Below are positions 42,969 to 50,953 of a stretch of DNA of 64,000 nt, one piece after another; positions within the stretch are counted from its first letter, which is position 1; each line of letters opens with the position of its first letter. The notes beneath the pieces were generated by a model. That model had not been told where the DNA came from. It saw only the letters and a program-made list of their open reading frames with translations, and did no database searches. The stretch is from Comamonas sp. (GTDB taxonomy: Bacteria; Pseudomonadota; Gammaproteobacteria; Burkholderiales; Burkholderiaceae_C): positions 62,001 to 126,000 of the forward strand of contig JAITLR010000019.1 of assembly GCA_031277805.1 (NCBI GenBank). The letters run 5' to 3'. The translations under genes were made by a program, and so were the position numbers.

Positions 42969-43609
42969 TATTCGTAGTCAAACTCGGCTTGGTAATCGGC
43001 CGGATTGATGCCTTCGGCGCGCAGCGGCTCGACCAGGCGAAAGCGCGTGATCTTGGCCGATGCGGTGATATAGCCCTTGATGACCAGCTCGCGCGTGACC
43101 GGGCTTTGTGCTTCCTGGGCCAGCTGCTCGATCACCCGCGTGGTCTTGCGCCGTGCCAGCATGCGAAACAGCGCCGGTACATGGGCCAGCAGGCGCTTGA
43201 GCAGGTCTTCGGCTTCGGCCAGCCATTGGCCCTGCTTGGGCAACTCGGGCACAAAGCCCCATTCATCCTCGGTCAGCGCGCGCCACAGGGTGATGGCGTG
43301 GCCGTCCGCATCGGTGACGCAGGCCATTTCTTCAAGCTGAGGAGTTTTTACGGGGGCATAGCGCGATGCCATGCCAGCAGCCAGCAATGCTTGATAGGAC
43401 TGTGGCACATCACCAACCTGCAGGCGCAGTGCCACGGGGGCTTCAATTGCCCGGACCTGCAGCAGCCGTAGGGTGGCGCTGCCGGTATCGATATCCACAA
43501 AGCCATCACCACGCTGCACTGCGGCAAAACCCATGACATCACACCAGAGCGCGGAGCTGCGCTCCAGTTGGGTCACGGGTACGACAAGATGGCTGATTCC
43601 AAAAAACAT
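42968..43609 (-). CDS. VOC (glyoxalase-fold) protein fused to a PCP_red domain
   Basis: The 213-residue protein has two parts. Residues 3-111 form a VOC module (MFFGISHLVVPVTQLERSSA, with 'MACVTDADGHAITLW'). Residues 127-185 resemble the PCP_red domain, known as the C-terminal part of protochlorophyllide reductase subunit ChlB/BchB: 'WLAEAEDLLKRLLAHVP' and 'RRKTTRVIEQLAQEA'. The fusion is unusual. The start at 43609 has no strong ribosome-binding site; a GTG at 43714 would read through a LexA box and is rejected. Two LexA-type boxes lie upstream, predicting induction by DNA damage. Confidence 0.78.
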   Translation of the reverse strand: MFFGISHLVVPVTQLERSSALWCDVMGFAAVQRGDGFVDIDTGSATLRLLQVRAIEAPVALRLQVGDVPQSYQALLAAGMASRYAPVKTPQLEEMACVTDADGHAITLWRALTEDEWGFVPELPKQGQWLAEAEDLLKRLLAHVPALFRMLARRKTTRVIEQLAQEAQSPVTRELVIKGYITASAKITRFRLVEPLRAEGINPADYQAEFDYE

Positions 43610-43676
43610 AGCAGACTTCGCGGGGCTGGAAAGGGCTGGAATGATAAAGCGCGACAGTTTTCGAAGATAAATAGTC

Positions 43677-43739
43677 TTAACTGTATATTTGTACAGTAAA
43701 TGCTGTTTGAGCACCTGGGAGGTATGTTTTGGGCATCAT
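43677..43739 (-). CDS. Candidate 20-residue ORF between two LexA boxes
   Basis: Reading MMPKTYLPGAQTAFTVQIYS, this short ORF has a good ribosome-binding site (GGAGG, 8 bases upstream of the first ATG). It lies 120 bp downstream of LexA box 2 and its stop overlaps LexA box 1. It is not strongly hydrophobic and matches no known toxin. It could be an SOS-controlled leader peptide or a chance reading. Confidence 0.35.
   Translation of the reverse strand: MMPKTYLPGAQTAFTVQIYS
43681..43696. promoter_or_regulatory. LexA (SOS) box 1
   Basis: CTGTATATTTGTACAG matches the LexA consensus CTGT-N8-ACAG with an AT-rich spacer and flanks AA/TA as in E. coli. It lies 71 bp upstream of the VOC-PCP_red start on the reverse strand. 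A TGTACA...TATTTA pair overlapping it, 16 bp apart, may be the promoter. Confidence 0.7.
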
Positions 43740-43758
43740 CAGAGGTGCCTCCAGAATG

Positions 43759-43803
43759 AAAATCAATAGCTGAGATCGCTTTGCCGTAAAGCGCTATGGC
43801 TTG
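43759..43803 (+). repeat. Dispersed intergenic repeat, degenerate copy 11
   Basis: AAAATCAATAGCTGAGATCG, then CTTTGCCGTAAAGCGCTATG. It keeps the AATAGCT start and one GCGCT half, and lies between the two LexA boxes. Confidence 0.4.
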
Positions 43804-43859
43804 TTTTTCATGAAATTCCTGCCCGAGACAGTGCACTATGGCCTGAATTCTGGAAACAG

Positions 43860-43875
43860 CTGTATTTATATACAG
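43860..43875. promoter_or_regulatory. LexA (SOS) box 2
   Basis: CTGTATTTATATACAG, with AC and AGC flanks, is another consensus CTGT-N8-ACAG site. Its centre is 179 bp from that of box 1, close to 17 DNA turns. It is 56 bp past the LysR stop, so any gene it controls must lie on the side of the VOC gene. Confidence 0.7.
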
Positions 43876-43931
43876 TTTTCGGGTGAGGGAAGACTTCAAA
43901 CCGGGCACTGCTGCCAAAGCGATCTGCGAAC

Positions 43932-44852
43932 TCAGGCGTTGATCTGCGCCTGGAATGCCTGCATGCCTTGCACGCAGTGCTGCAGAAAGCGGTTGGCGGC
44001 AGGCGACAGGTGGCGTCCCGTGCGGGTGATGAGCTGCATCTGCGCACCCTCAAAAGCCGGGTTGCTGACGGGAATGGCCTTGACCCGGCCCTGGGCCAGC
44101 TCAGCCACGACGGCGCAGCGGGGCAGCAGGGTTACCCCCTGGCCGGTGCTGACAAAGCTGATGAGCACACTGATGAGATTGCTGGTCAGTGCCGGTGAAA
44201 GCCGAATCCGGTCCGCTTGCTCCGCCGCCTCCACCAACTGGCGTATGCCGTAGACGCCTTGCAGCAGGGCAATGGGCCACTGCGTCAGCTCTTGCAGTGA
44301 GGTCTGGGCCGCGTTCGCCAGCGGGTGCAGTGGGTGAATGATGGCCTGCATGGGCTGGCTGGCCGATCCGCGTGCGGTGATATGGCTATCGGCAGGCGGG
44401 TAGTAGACGAGGCCGATTTCTGCCTCGTCCTCGCGCACGCGGCGCATGATTTCATTGGTGCCGTAGATTTCCAGCGCAATCGACACGCCAGGGTGCTGCT
44501 GGCGGAACTGGCGGATGGGCCCGTCGATCAGTTCCTGGGCAAAGCCTTCGCCGCTGACCACGCTGATGCTGCCGCTGTGCAGGCCGCGCAGGGCATCCAT
44601 CTTGGCGAGCATGTCATGGCGGTGCGCGATATGTTGGCGGTAGTAATCCAGGACGAGCTGGCCGGCCTGGGTCGGAACCACACCGCTGCGGTGGCGCTCC
44701 AGCAGGGCTACTCCCAGAGATTCCTCCAGCAAGGTGATCTGGCGGCTGACGGCCGAGGGCACGATGCCCAGCTTTTCTGCGGCTGCCCGCACCGAGCCGC
44801 AGCTAACGGCTTCATATAGATAGTGAGCGCGGGAGTCCTGGTAGGCCGACAT
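43932..44852 (-). CDS. LysR-family transcriptional regulator
   Basis: The 306-residue protein has a LysR HTH (RAAAEKLGIVPSAVSRQITL) and the effector-binding domain ('QELIDGPIRQFRQQHPGVSI'). It is divergent from the DUF3100 transporter and M20 peptidase genes, with about 200 bp between starts, and probably regulates them. The start at 44852 gives MSAYQDSRAHYLYEAVSCGS, suitable for the family. The LexA box 2 lies beyond its stop and is not in its promoter. Confidence 0.93.
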   Translation of the reverse strand: MSAYQDSRAHYLYEAVSCGSVRAAAEKLGIVPSAVSRQITLLEESLGVALLERHRSGVVPTQAGQLVLDYYRQHIAHRHDMLAKMDALRGLHSGSISVVSGEGFAQELIDGPIRQFRQQHPGVSIALEIYGTNEIMRRVREDEAEIGLVYYPPADSHITARGSASQPMQAIIHPLHPLANAAQTSLQELTQWPIALLQGVYGIRQLVEAAEQADRIRLSPALTSNLISVLISFVSTGQGVTLLPRCAVVAELAQGRVKAIPVSNPAFEGAQMQLITRTGRHLSPAANRFLQHCVQGMQAFQAQINA

Positions 44853-45048
44853 GGATAGATATGTTCAAGCAAGAGCGCGATTTTGTCTGCAGAGTGTGCA
44901 CTTTTTTAGAACAGAAAACATCAAGTCATGAAATAAACGCATTGATATATTCGTCGGCAGTATCAGGTGTAAGGCTGAGGCCCTTCCCAGCTCTTTTGCA
45001 TCTGAGGAGTGAATGCTTTCCTGCGGCGCACCGCGGAGGCGAAAAAGG

Positions 45049-46407
45049 ATGACCATGAGTACAGAGATGCGGCCCGCTACACCGGGGCTGGAGATGCGCA
45101 GCATGCTGCAGATTTTTGCGCTGGCGCTGGTGATTTCGGCCTTGTCCGAATGGCTGGGCCCGTTGCCCATCGAGCTCGGTGTGGGCAAGGTGGTACTGCT
45201 GCCCATGATCTGGGCGCTGCTTATCGGTCTGGTACTGGGCCTGTGCGCCAAGCGCATGCCCGCGCCGCTCAAGCTCAGCCTGCACAGTCAGCATCTGGCC
45301 GCAGCCGTTCTGTCGTTCGCCCTGTTCCTCTTCATTGCCAAGCTGGGCCTGCTGGTGGGCGGCTCGTTGCCGCAACTGGCCGAGGTAGGCGGTGGCCTGG
45401 CATTGCAGGAGCTGGGCAATCTGGTGGGCTGTGTGGCACTGGGCATGCCGGTGGCGCTGCTGCTGGGCATCAAGCGCGAGGCCATTGGCGCGACTTTCTC
45501 CATTGGACGCGAGCCGGGCCTGGCCATCATTGGCGAGCGTTTCGGCATGGATTCGCCCGAAGGCCGCGGTGTGCTGGCCGAATACATCACCGGCACGCTG
45601 GTGGGCGCGATCTTTATTTCGCTGCTGGCCGGCTTTATCTCCAGCCTCAACATCTTTCACCCGCTGGCGCTGGGCCTGGGTGCGGGCGTGGGCTCGGGCT
45701 CGATGACGGCGGCTGCCGTGGGCGCGATTGCAGCCCAGCATCCCGAGATGGCCGACAAGATCGCCACTTTTGCCGCCGCGGCCAACCTGATTGCGTTGAC
45801 CGTGGGTACCTATCTGACGTTGTTTGTCTCGTTGCCCCTGGCCGTGCGCGCCTATCGCTTTCTGGAGCCCATTCTGGGACGCCACAGCAAGGCCGTGGCT
45901 TCCGTGCAAACCGACAAGACTGCCGATGCAGCCAAGGCCGAGGCTGAGGAGGTCGTGCATCCTCCCGTGCTGAGCCTGCCCATGCGTTTGCTGTGCTGGG
46001 TCTGGGTAGGTCTGATGGTGCTGATCGGCAACCGCATTGGCCACGGCGTGCCCATGCTGGAGGCGTTGCCAGGCGTGCTGCTGATCATTCTGGCCGTGCT
46101 GATTGGCGATCTGATCTATATGGCCACGCGCCGCATGCTGCCGGCCGTGTGCTGGATTTCCTTCATCGCCATGGCCATGACCTTTCCGTATACGCCTTAT
46201 GCCGCCGAAGTGGCTGCGTTGACGGGCAAGGTCAACTTCCTGGCCATGATCACGCCCATGCTGACCTTTGCCGGCCTGTCGCTGGCCAAGGACATCCCCG
46301 CTTTCCGCCGCCTGGGCTGGCGCATCGTCGTGGTGTCGTTGATGGCCAATGCCGGCGTGTTTCTGGCGGCGACCATGATTTCGCAGACTTTCGTTCACAC
46401 CCTTTGA
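45049..46407 (+). CDS. DUF3100 membrane protein
   Basis: The protein has about 452 residues and 11 or 12 membrane helices with glycine-rich loops ('PLALGLGAGVGSGSMTAAAVG'). DUF3100 proteins are predicted transporters often found next to an M20 amidohydrolase, as here (15-bp gap). A plausible role is uptake of an N-acyl amino acid or similar amide that the downstream enzyme cleaves. Two ATG starts (45049 and 45055) are possible; AAAAAGG precedes the second at six bases. The stop is 15 bp before the M20 gene. Confidence 0.85.
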   Translation: MTMSTEMRPATPGLEMRSMLQIFALALVISALSEWLGPLPIELGVGKVVLLPMIWALLIGLVLGLCAKRMPAPLKLSLHSQHLAAAVLSFALFLFIAKLGLLVGGSLPQLAEVGGGLALQELGNLVGCVALGMPVALLLGIKREAIGATFSIGREPGLAIIGERFGMDSPEGRGVLAEYITGTLVGAIFISLLAGFISSLNIFHPLALGLGAGVGSGSMTAAAVGAIAAQHPEMADKIATFAAAANLIALTVGTYLTLFVSLPLAVRAYRFLEPILGRHSKAVASVQTDKTADAAKAEAEEVVHPPVLSLPMRLLCWVWVGLMVLIGNRIGHGVPMLEALPGVLLIILAVLIGDLIYMATRRMLPAVCWISFIAMAMTFPYTPYAAEVAALTGKVNFLAMITPMLTFAGLSLAKDIPAFRRLGWRIVVVSLMANAGVFLAATMISQTFVHTL

Positions 46408-46422
46408 TGGGGTAGGTTTTCC

Positions 46423-47598
46423 ATGTTGAACACCATCCAGTGGCCGGGCCAGCAAGAGCTGCAAGCCTGGCGCCATGATTTTCACCGTCACCCCGAAACC
46501 GCGTTTCAGGAACACCGCACCAGTGCCCGCGTGGTGGAGCTGCTGACCAGCTTTGGCCTGGAAGTGCACACAGGCCTCGCCGGCACTGGCGTGGTTGCTG
46601 TGCTCAAGGGCAAGATGGGTGCTGGTCCCAGCATCGGTCTGCGCGCCGATATGGATGCGCTGCATGTGACCGAGCTGAATACCTGCGAGCACGCATCGCA
46701 GAATGCAGGCCGCATGCACGCCTGCGGTCACGACGGCCACACCAGCATGCTGCTGGGCGCTGCCAAGACGCTGGCCGCACACCCGGACTTCAAGGGTACC
46801 GTGCATTTCATCTTCCAGCCCGCCGAGGAAAACGAAGGCGGCGCGCGCGCCATGATCGAGGACGGGCTGTTCGAGCGTTTCCCCATGGATGCCGTCTACA
46901 GCATGCACAACTGGCCCGGCCTGCCCGTGGGCACGGCAGCGGTGCACAGCACGGCGGTGATGGCGGCTTTCGATATCTTTGACCTGACCCTCTGCGGCAA
47001 GGGCTGCCACGGTGCCATGCCGCATCTGGGCAAGGACACGCTGCTGGCAGCCTGCCAACTGGTGACCCAGTTGCCCGCGCTGATCGCGCGCGAGCAGGAA
47101 GTGCACAAGCCTGCGGTGCTCAGCGTCACCAGTTTCAATGCCGGCGACACTTATAACGTACTGCCAGAGCAGGTCAAGCTGCGCGGCACCGTGCGCTGCT
47201 TTGACATGGAGCAGCGTGCCAGGATCGAGCAGCGTCTGCGCGACGCCATCAACGCCACCTGCATGCTGCACGGCCTGGAGTCGCACCTGGACTACCGTGT
47301 CAGCTACCCGGCCACCATCAACAACCCCCGGCACGCCGAAGTCTGCGCTGAGGTGCTGACCCAGGTGCTGGGCGAAGGCAAGGTGCAGCGCGACCTCAAA
47401 CCCAGCATGGCCTCGGAGGACTTTTCCTTCATGGCCCAGCAATGCCCGGGCGTCTATATCTGGCTGGGCAATGGAGAAGACAGCGCCTCGCTGCACAACC
47501 CCAAGTACGACTTCAACGATGCCAACCTGCCGCTGGGCGTGCGCTACTGGGTGGAACTGGTGGGAGCGCTGCTGCGCGATGGCAAGCTGCTAGGCTGA
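46423..47598 (+). CDS. M20-family amidohydrolase (hippurate hydrolase-like)
   Basis: The 391-residue enzyme has the M20D/amidohydrolase layout of hippurate and N-acyl amino acid hydrolases: 'DFHRHPETAFQE', the metal-binding ACGHDGHTSM and the general-base PAEENEGG, with 'MHNWPGLPVG'. It removes acyl groups from amide-linked amino acids, releasing carboxylate and amine. The DUF3100 gene precedes it and a bidirectional terminator follows. The exact acyl substrate is not visible. Confidence 0.92.
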   Translation: MLNTIQWPGQQELQAWRHDFHRHPETAFQEHRTSARVVELLTSFGLEVHTGLAGTGVVAVLKGKMGAGPSIGLRADMDALHVTELNTCEHASQNAGRMHACGHDGHTSMLLGAAKTLAAHPDFKGTVHFIFQPAEENEGGARAMIEDGLFERFPMDAVYSMHNWPGLPVGTAAVHSTAVMAAFDIFDLTLCGKGCHGAMPHLGKDTLLAACQLVTQLPALIAREQEVHKPAVLSVTSFNAGDTYNVLPEQVKLRGTVRCFDMEQRARIEQRLRDAINATCMLHGLESHLDYRVSYPATINNPRHAEVCAEVLTQVLGEGKVQRDLKPSMASEDFSFMAQQCPGVYIWLGNGEDSASLHNPKYDFNDANLPLGVRYWVELVGALLRDGKLLG

Positions 47599-47621
47599 AG
47601 CTTCAGGCGACAGCTTTGACG

Positions 47622-47651
47622 AAAAATGCCGGGTTCATGCCCGGCATTTTT
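47622..47651 (+). terminator. Bidirectional rho-independent terminator
   Basis: AAAAATGCCGGG pairs with CCCGGCATTTTT over a 6-nt loop, so a T run exists on both strands. It ends the DUF3100-M20 operon. Confidence 0.92.
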
Positions 47652-48107
47652 CTTGCGCCCGATATTTTGAAACTCACTTCTTGATAGCTGAAAACGCAGG
47701 TCTGGTGTTTGTTTTCGTGAATTTTGAAGTGGATTGTGTTTTGACCCAGGCGACTGCTGATTGGTCAGATTTCTTTCGCTTTGAATCCCGGTGCTTTCAA
47801 TCTGCCAGACTTCTGCCAGTGTTCGGCGGAGATGGGAAGGCTCCCAGTTCTATGATGTAAACAGCGCTTCCAGCGGTGAATCTGCTTGTCGCGTGCATGG
47901 GGGCGGCCATGACAACAGCGTGATACATGAGCCGACCACCGATCGCAGGTGTTGCACCGGGTATTCAGATGCCGACGCTCAATGCGCAGATTGCGCTGTC
48001 GGCTGGCCCGCTTTCTTGTGGCGCATGCCACTGCCGCAACACAGCCTGCTGCAAGCTGGGCCATCGCTTTGCGCTTTCGCCCGGCATTGAGACAGGAAAG
48101 GGCGTCG
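47652..48107. other. Intergenic stretch before the antiporter gene
   Basis: About 450 bp with no gene supported. It holds the dispersed repeat at 47677-47729. TATGAT (47854-47859) could be a -10 element of the antiporter promoter, but no good -35 was found. AGGAAAGG precedes the antiporter start. Confidence 0.4.
47677..47729 (+). repeat. Dispersed intergenic repeat, copy 12
   Basis: ACTTCTTGATAGCTGAAAAC, then GCAGGTCTGGTGTTTG and GTGAATTTTGAAG. The end motifs are kept but the GCGCTTG core is degraded. Confidence 0.5.
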
Positions 48108-49364
48108 ATGTTGCTTGCATCGCAAACGATTCTGAACTGGTGTGTGCTGGTCTCGGCCGCGGCCTTGCTGGGCCATTTGGTGCACCGCATTTCAGGCTTC
48201 CCGCGCATTCTGGGCTATACGGTGGCAGGACTTGCCGCCGGCTGGGTTAGCCAGTTCATGGGCTGGACGGATTTGCCCTGGCCGTTGCAAGGTGGCACGG
48301 TGCTGATGCTGGAGCTGGCCGTGGGCACCAGCATGATGCTGGCGGCATCTCAGGTATCGCTGCACTGGCTGCGGCGCCAGCCCTGGCTGCTGTTGCAAAG
48401 CCTGGGGGAGTCGCTGGCGGCGCTGGGTCTGACCACGGCTGCCTTGCTGGCGCTGGATTGCGGCTGGGCGGTTTCGGTCGCTGTAGGCGTGGTGGCCATG
48501 GCCGCATCGCCCGCCGTGCTGCTGCGCATTGCCAACGATCTGAATGCGCGCGGTGCGGTGACGGATCGCAGCCTGCTGCTGGCCACGCTGAGCACCTCAC
48601 TGGCGCTGCTGGCCTCACTGGTGCTGATGCAGCTGTTCACACCTGATGGGCAAGGCGGTCTGCGGTTTTCTGCAGCGGGACTGATTCCCTGGGTGCGCAG
48701 TCTGCTGCTGAGCGTGCTGTGGGCGGTGTTGCTGACGGCCTCGTTCTGGCCCGTACTGCGCTGGCGTTCTTCGCGCAGCGACTCGGCAGCCCTTTATCTG
48801 CTGGCGGCGCTGACGGCCACTTGCCTGCTGGCCGCTCGCTTTGGTGGTTCTGCCGCGTTGGCATTTGTTGCGACGGGGCTGCTGCTGCGCAATCTCAGTG
48901 CCATGCCCTTGCTGTGGCCGACGGCATTTCAGTCGGTCAACACCATGCTCAACCTGCTGATGTTTGTGCTGGTGGCCAGTATGGTGTCGCAGGTCACATT
49001 CTCTTTTGCTCTGCTCTCCATAGTAGCTAGCGCAATACTGGCAAGGGCTATCGGCAAATTCGGCATGATATTGCTGCTGGGCCATGGCACGGGCATTGGC
49101 TGGCGTAGGCAGTGGCCCGTAGCTTGCAGCCAACTGCCGCTGTCGGGCGTGGCACTGCTGGTGGTGTCTGCTCTGGCCCTGCGCTGGGGAGATGTCCGTG
49201 CCGCCAGCGCTCTGCAGCTGGCATCGATTGCACTGCCCATGATTGTGGTGTGCGAGCTATTGGGGGTCCTGCTGGCATCGACTGCGTTGTGGCGCTGCGG
49301 CGATGCCCATCGCGGCATTGGACGCGCCGCGCTGCTGAGAGGGGAGAAGCGCCATGACACTTGA
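48108..49364 (+). CDS. CPA2-type cation:proton antiporter
   Basis: The 418-residue protein has about 12 membrane helices and CPA2-like features ([20 protein letters not shown] near the N-terminus; '[20 protein letters not shown]' around residues 130-149). Unlike KefB/KefC it lacks an obvious C-terminal KTN/RCK domain. The ATG at 48108 has AGGAAAGG upstream; the 53 codons before it in frame look like leader. Its last eleven bases overlap the start of a glutamate-cysteine-ligase-like gene, which suggests coupled synthesis. Ion specificity (K+ or Na+) is not visible. Confidence 0.85.
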   Translation: MLLASQTILNWCVLVSAAALLGHLVHRISGFPRILGYTVAGLAAGWVSQFMGWTDLPWPLQGGTVLMLELAVGTSMMLAASQVSLHWLRRQPWLLLQSLGESLAALGLTTAALLALDCGWAVSVAVGVVAMAASPAVLLRIANDLNARGAVTDRSLLLATLSTSLALLASLVLMQLFTPDGQGGLRFSAAGLIPWVRSLLLSVLWAVLLTASFWPVLRWRSSRSDSAALYLLAALTATCLLAARFGGSAALAFVATGLLLRNLSAMPLLWPTAFQSVNTMLNLLMFVLVASMVSQVTFSFALLSIVASAILARAIGKFGMILLLGHGTGIGWRRQWPVACSQLPLSGVALLVVSALALRWGDVRAASALQLASIALPMIVVCELLGVLLASTALWRCGDAHRGIGRAALLRGEKRHDT

Positions 49365-50475
49365 AGCATTCCAGCCATCGGCGGCACTGACCTTGGGTGT
49401 GGAGCTGGAGCTGCAACTGCTCAGCACCCATGACTACGATATGACGCCTTATGCGCCCGATATGCTGGCGCTGCTTAAGAATGTCACCGTGCCAGGCGCC
49501 ATCGTGCCCGAGGTCACGGCCAGCATGATCGAGATTTCGACCGGCATCTGTCAGGACGCCCAGGATGCCTGGCAGCAACTGGCGCTGACGCGCGACGCAC
49601 TGGTCAAGGCGGCGGACCGGCTCAATATTGCGGTTGCCGGCGGCGGCACGCATCCGTTTCAGCAATGGCACCAGCAGCGCATCTATGACAAGCCGCGTTT
49701 CAAGGAGCTGACTGCGCTGTACGGTTACCTGACCAAGCAGTTCACCATCTTTGGCCAGCATGTGCATATCGGCTGCCCCGACGCGGACGCCGCGCTGCTG
49801 ATGCTGCACCGGCTGTCGCGCTATATCCCGCATTTCATTGCGCTGTCGGCTTCCAGCCCTTTTGTGCAGGGGCAGGACACGGCGTTTGACTCGGCCCGGC
49901 TGAATTCGGTGTTTGCCTTTCCGCTCTCGGGCCGTGCGCCGTTTGCACTGCACTGGGAAGACTTCGAGCGCTACTTCGACAAGATGGCCGCGACTGGCGT
50001 GATCCACAGCATGAAGGACTTTTACTGGGATATACGGCCCAAGCCCGAGTTCGGCACGGTGGAAGTGCGGGTCTTCGACACGCCGCTGTCCATAGACCGG
50101 GCGGCGCAGCTGGCGGCCTATGTGCAGGCGCTGGGGGCCTGGTTCCTCAATGACAGCCCGTTCGAGCCCCAGGAAGACGACTATCTGGTCTATACCTACA
50201 ACCGCTTTCAGGCCTGCCGTTTCGGGCTCGATGGCAGTTATGTGGATCCGGCCAGCAGCGAAGCGTTTTCGCTGCGCAGCCATATAGAGCAGACTCTGGC
50301 CCAGGTCATGCCACATGCAGGGCCGGAGGGCAGGGAAGCCTTGCAGCAACTGGCACAGCTGCTGAAAAGCGAAGAGGGCAACGACGCCAGCTGGCTGCGC
50401 GCGCGCTATGGGGAGGTGCGCCAATTGCCCGAGGTCGTGCGTCAGGCAGCGTTGCGCTTTGATGCCGGACTGTAG
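49354..50475 (+). CDS. YbdK-like carboxylate-amine ligase (GCS2 family)
   Basis: This 373-residue ligase belongs to the GCS2/YbdK family ('[12 protein letters not shown]' at the start, '[14 protein letters not shown]', '[11 protein letters not shown]'). E. coli YbdK has weak glutamate-cysteine ligase activity. The gene starts 11 bp inside the antiporter gene. Together they suggest a link between thiol/glutamyl peptide synthesis and ion efflux, reminiscent of glutathione-gated Kef systems. That link is inference. The stop is followed by a dispersed repeat. Confidence 0.9.
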   Translation: MTLEAFQPSAALTLGVELELQLLSTHDYDMTPYAPDMLALLKNVTVPGAIVPEVTASMIEISTGICQDAQDAWQQLALTRDALVKAADRLNIAVAGGGTHPFQQWHQQRIYDKPRFKELTALYGYLTKQFTIFGQHVHIGCPDADAALLMLHRLSRYIPHFIALSASSPFVQGQDTAFDSARLNSVFAFPLSGRAPFALHWEDFERYFDKMAATGVIHSMKDFYWDIRPKPEFGTVEVRVFDTPLSIDRAAQLAAYVQALGAWFLNDSPFEPQEDDYLVYTYNRFQACRFGLDGSYVDPASSEAFSLRSHIEQTLAQVMPHAGPEGREALQQLAQLLKSEEGNDASWLRARYGEVRQLPEVVRQAALRFDAGL

Positions 50476-50480
50476 GTCAG

Positions 50481-50533
50481 ATCAGCTGCAAGCTCTTTCC
50501 CATCAAGCGCCTGCAGCTATGGTTTTGATTATG
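50481..50533 (-). repeat. Dispersed intergenic repeat, copy 13
   Basis: On the reverse strand ATCAAAACCATAGCTGCAGG is followed by CGCTTGATGGGAAAGAGC and TTGCAGCTGAT. It overlaps the DUF2322 stop. Confidence 0.6.
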
Positions 50534-50861
50534 CAGCTGGAGTGTCAGGCTTGGTGATGAGCGTCACCGCATAGTCCTGGCCGCTGGCAATGACCTCTAG
50601 CAGACGGTCGATATTGGGGTGCGAACCAGGGTGTGCCTCGGCATCAGCCGTGTGCTCCGCAAACAGCGCAAGCCCTTCTTCGGCAGCGTTCGTATCGATA
50701 CGGCCATGCTTGGCATACAGCGCGTGATAGATGGTCAACGAGCCAATCTTGCCCGGTGCGTTGGGAATCGTCGTGACCAGTTGTCCCTGCTTGTCGAAAA
50801 GCTGCAGTTCGGCGATATGGGCGATGGATGGAAGCTGCTTGAGGTTGTCTGCAAATGCCAT
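50529..50861 (-). CDS. DUF2322 family protein
   Basis: The 110-residue protein begins MAFADNLKQLPSIAHIAELQ, followed by 'GKIGSLTIYHALYAKHGRID' and 'LALFAEHTADAEAHPGSHPN', the DUF2322 pattern. The family is cytoplasmic, found in proteobacteria and of unknown function. The ATG at 50861 is used because the earlier 82 in-frame codons have no family resemblance. It is 92 bp downstream of a membrane-protein gene on the same strand. Confidence 0.9.
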   Translation of the reverse strand: MAFADNLKQLPSIAHIAELQLFDKQGQLVTTIPNAPGKIGSLTIYHALYAKHGRIDTNAAEEGLALFAEHTADAEAHPGSHPNIDRLLEVIASGQDYAVTLITKPDTPAA

Positions 50862-50953
50862 GGTGTGTGGGTGATGCGGGAAATGCATCACGGTTGCGGT
50901 GATTGAGATTGGAGGCCTGCTATTTTGGGGTGGAAATTTTGCTTCCGTTTCAT

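Noticed and set aside
43573-43917. A 114-codon reverse-strand frame covering both LexA boxes
   Set aside because: It runs through both operators and overlaps the VOC start in another frame; no ribosome-binding site. The GGAGG-preceded 20-codon ORF is a better candidate.
44926-47496. An 856-codon reverse-strand frame opposite the DUF3100 and M20 genes
   Set aside because: Antisense shadow; low complexity (Gln/His/Gly) without any domain pattern, while both forward genes are certain.
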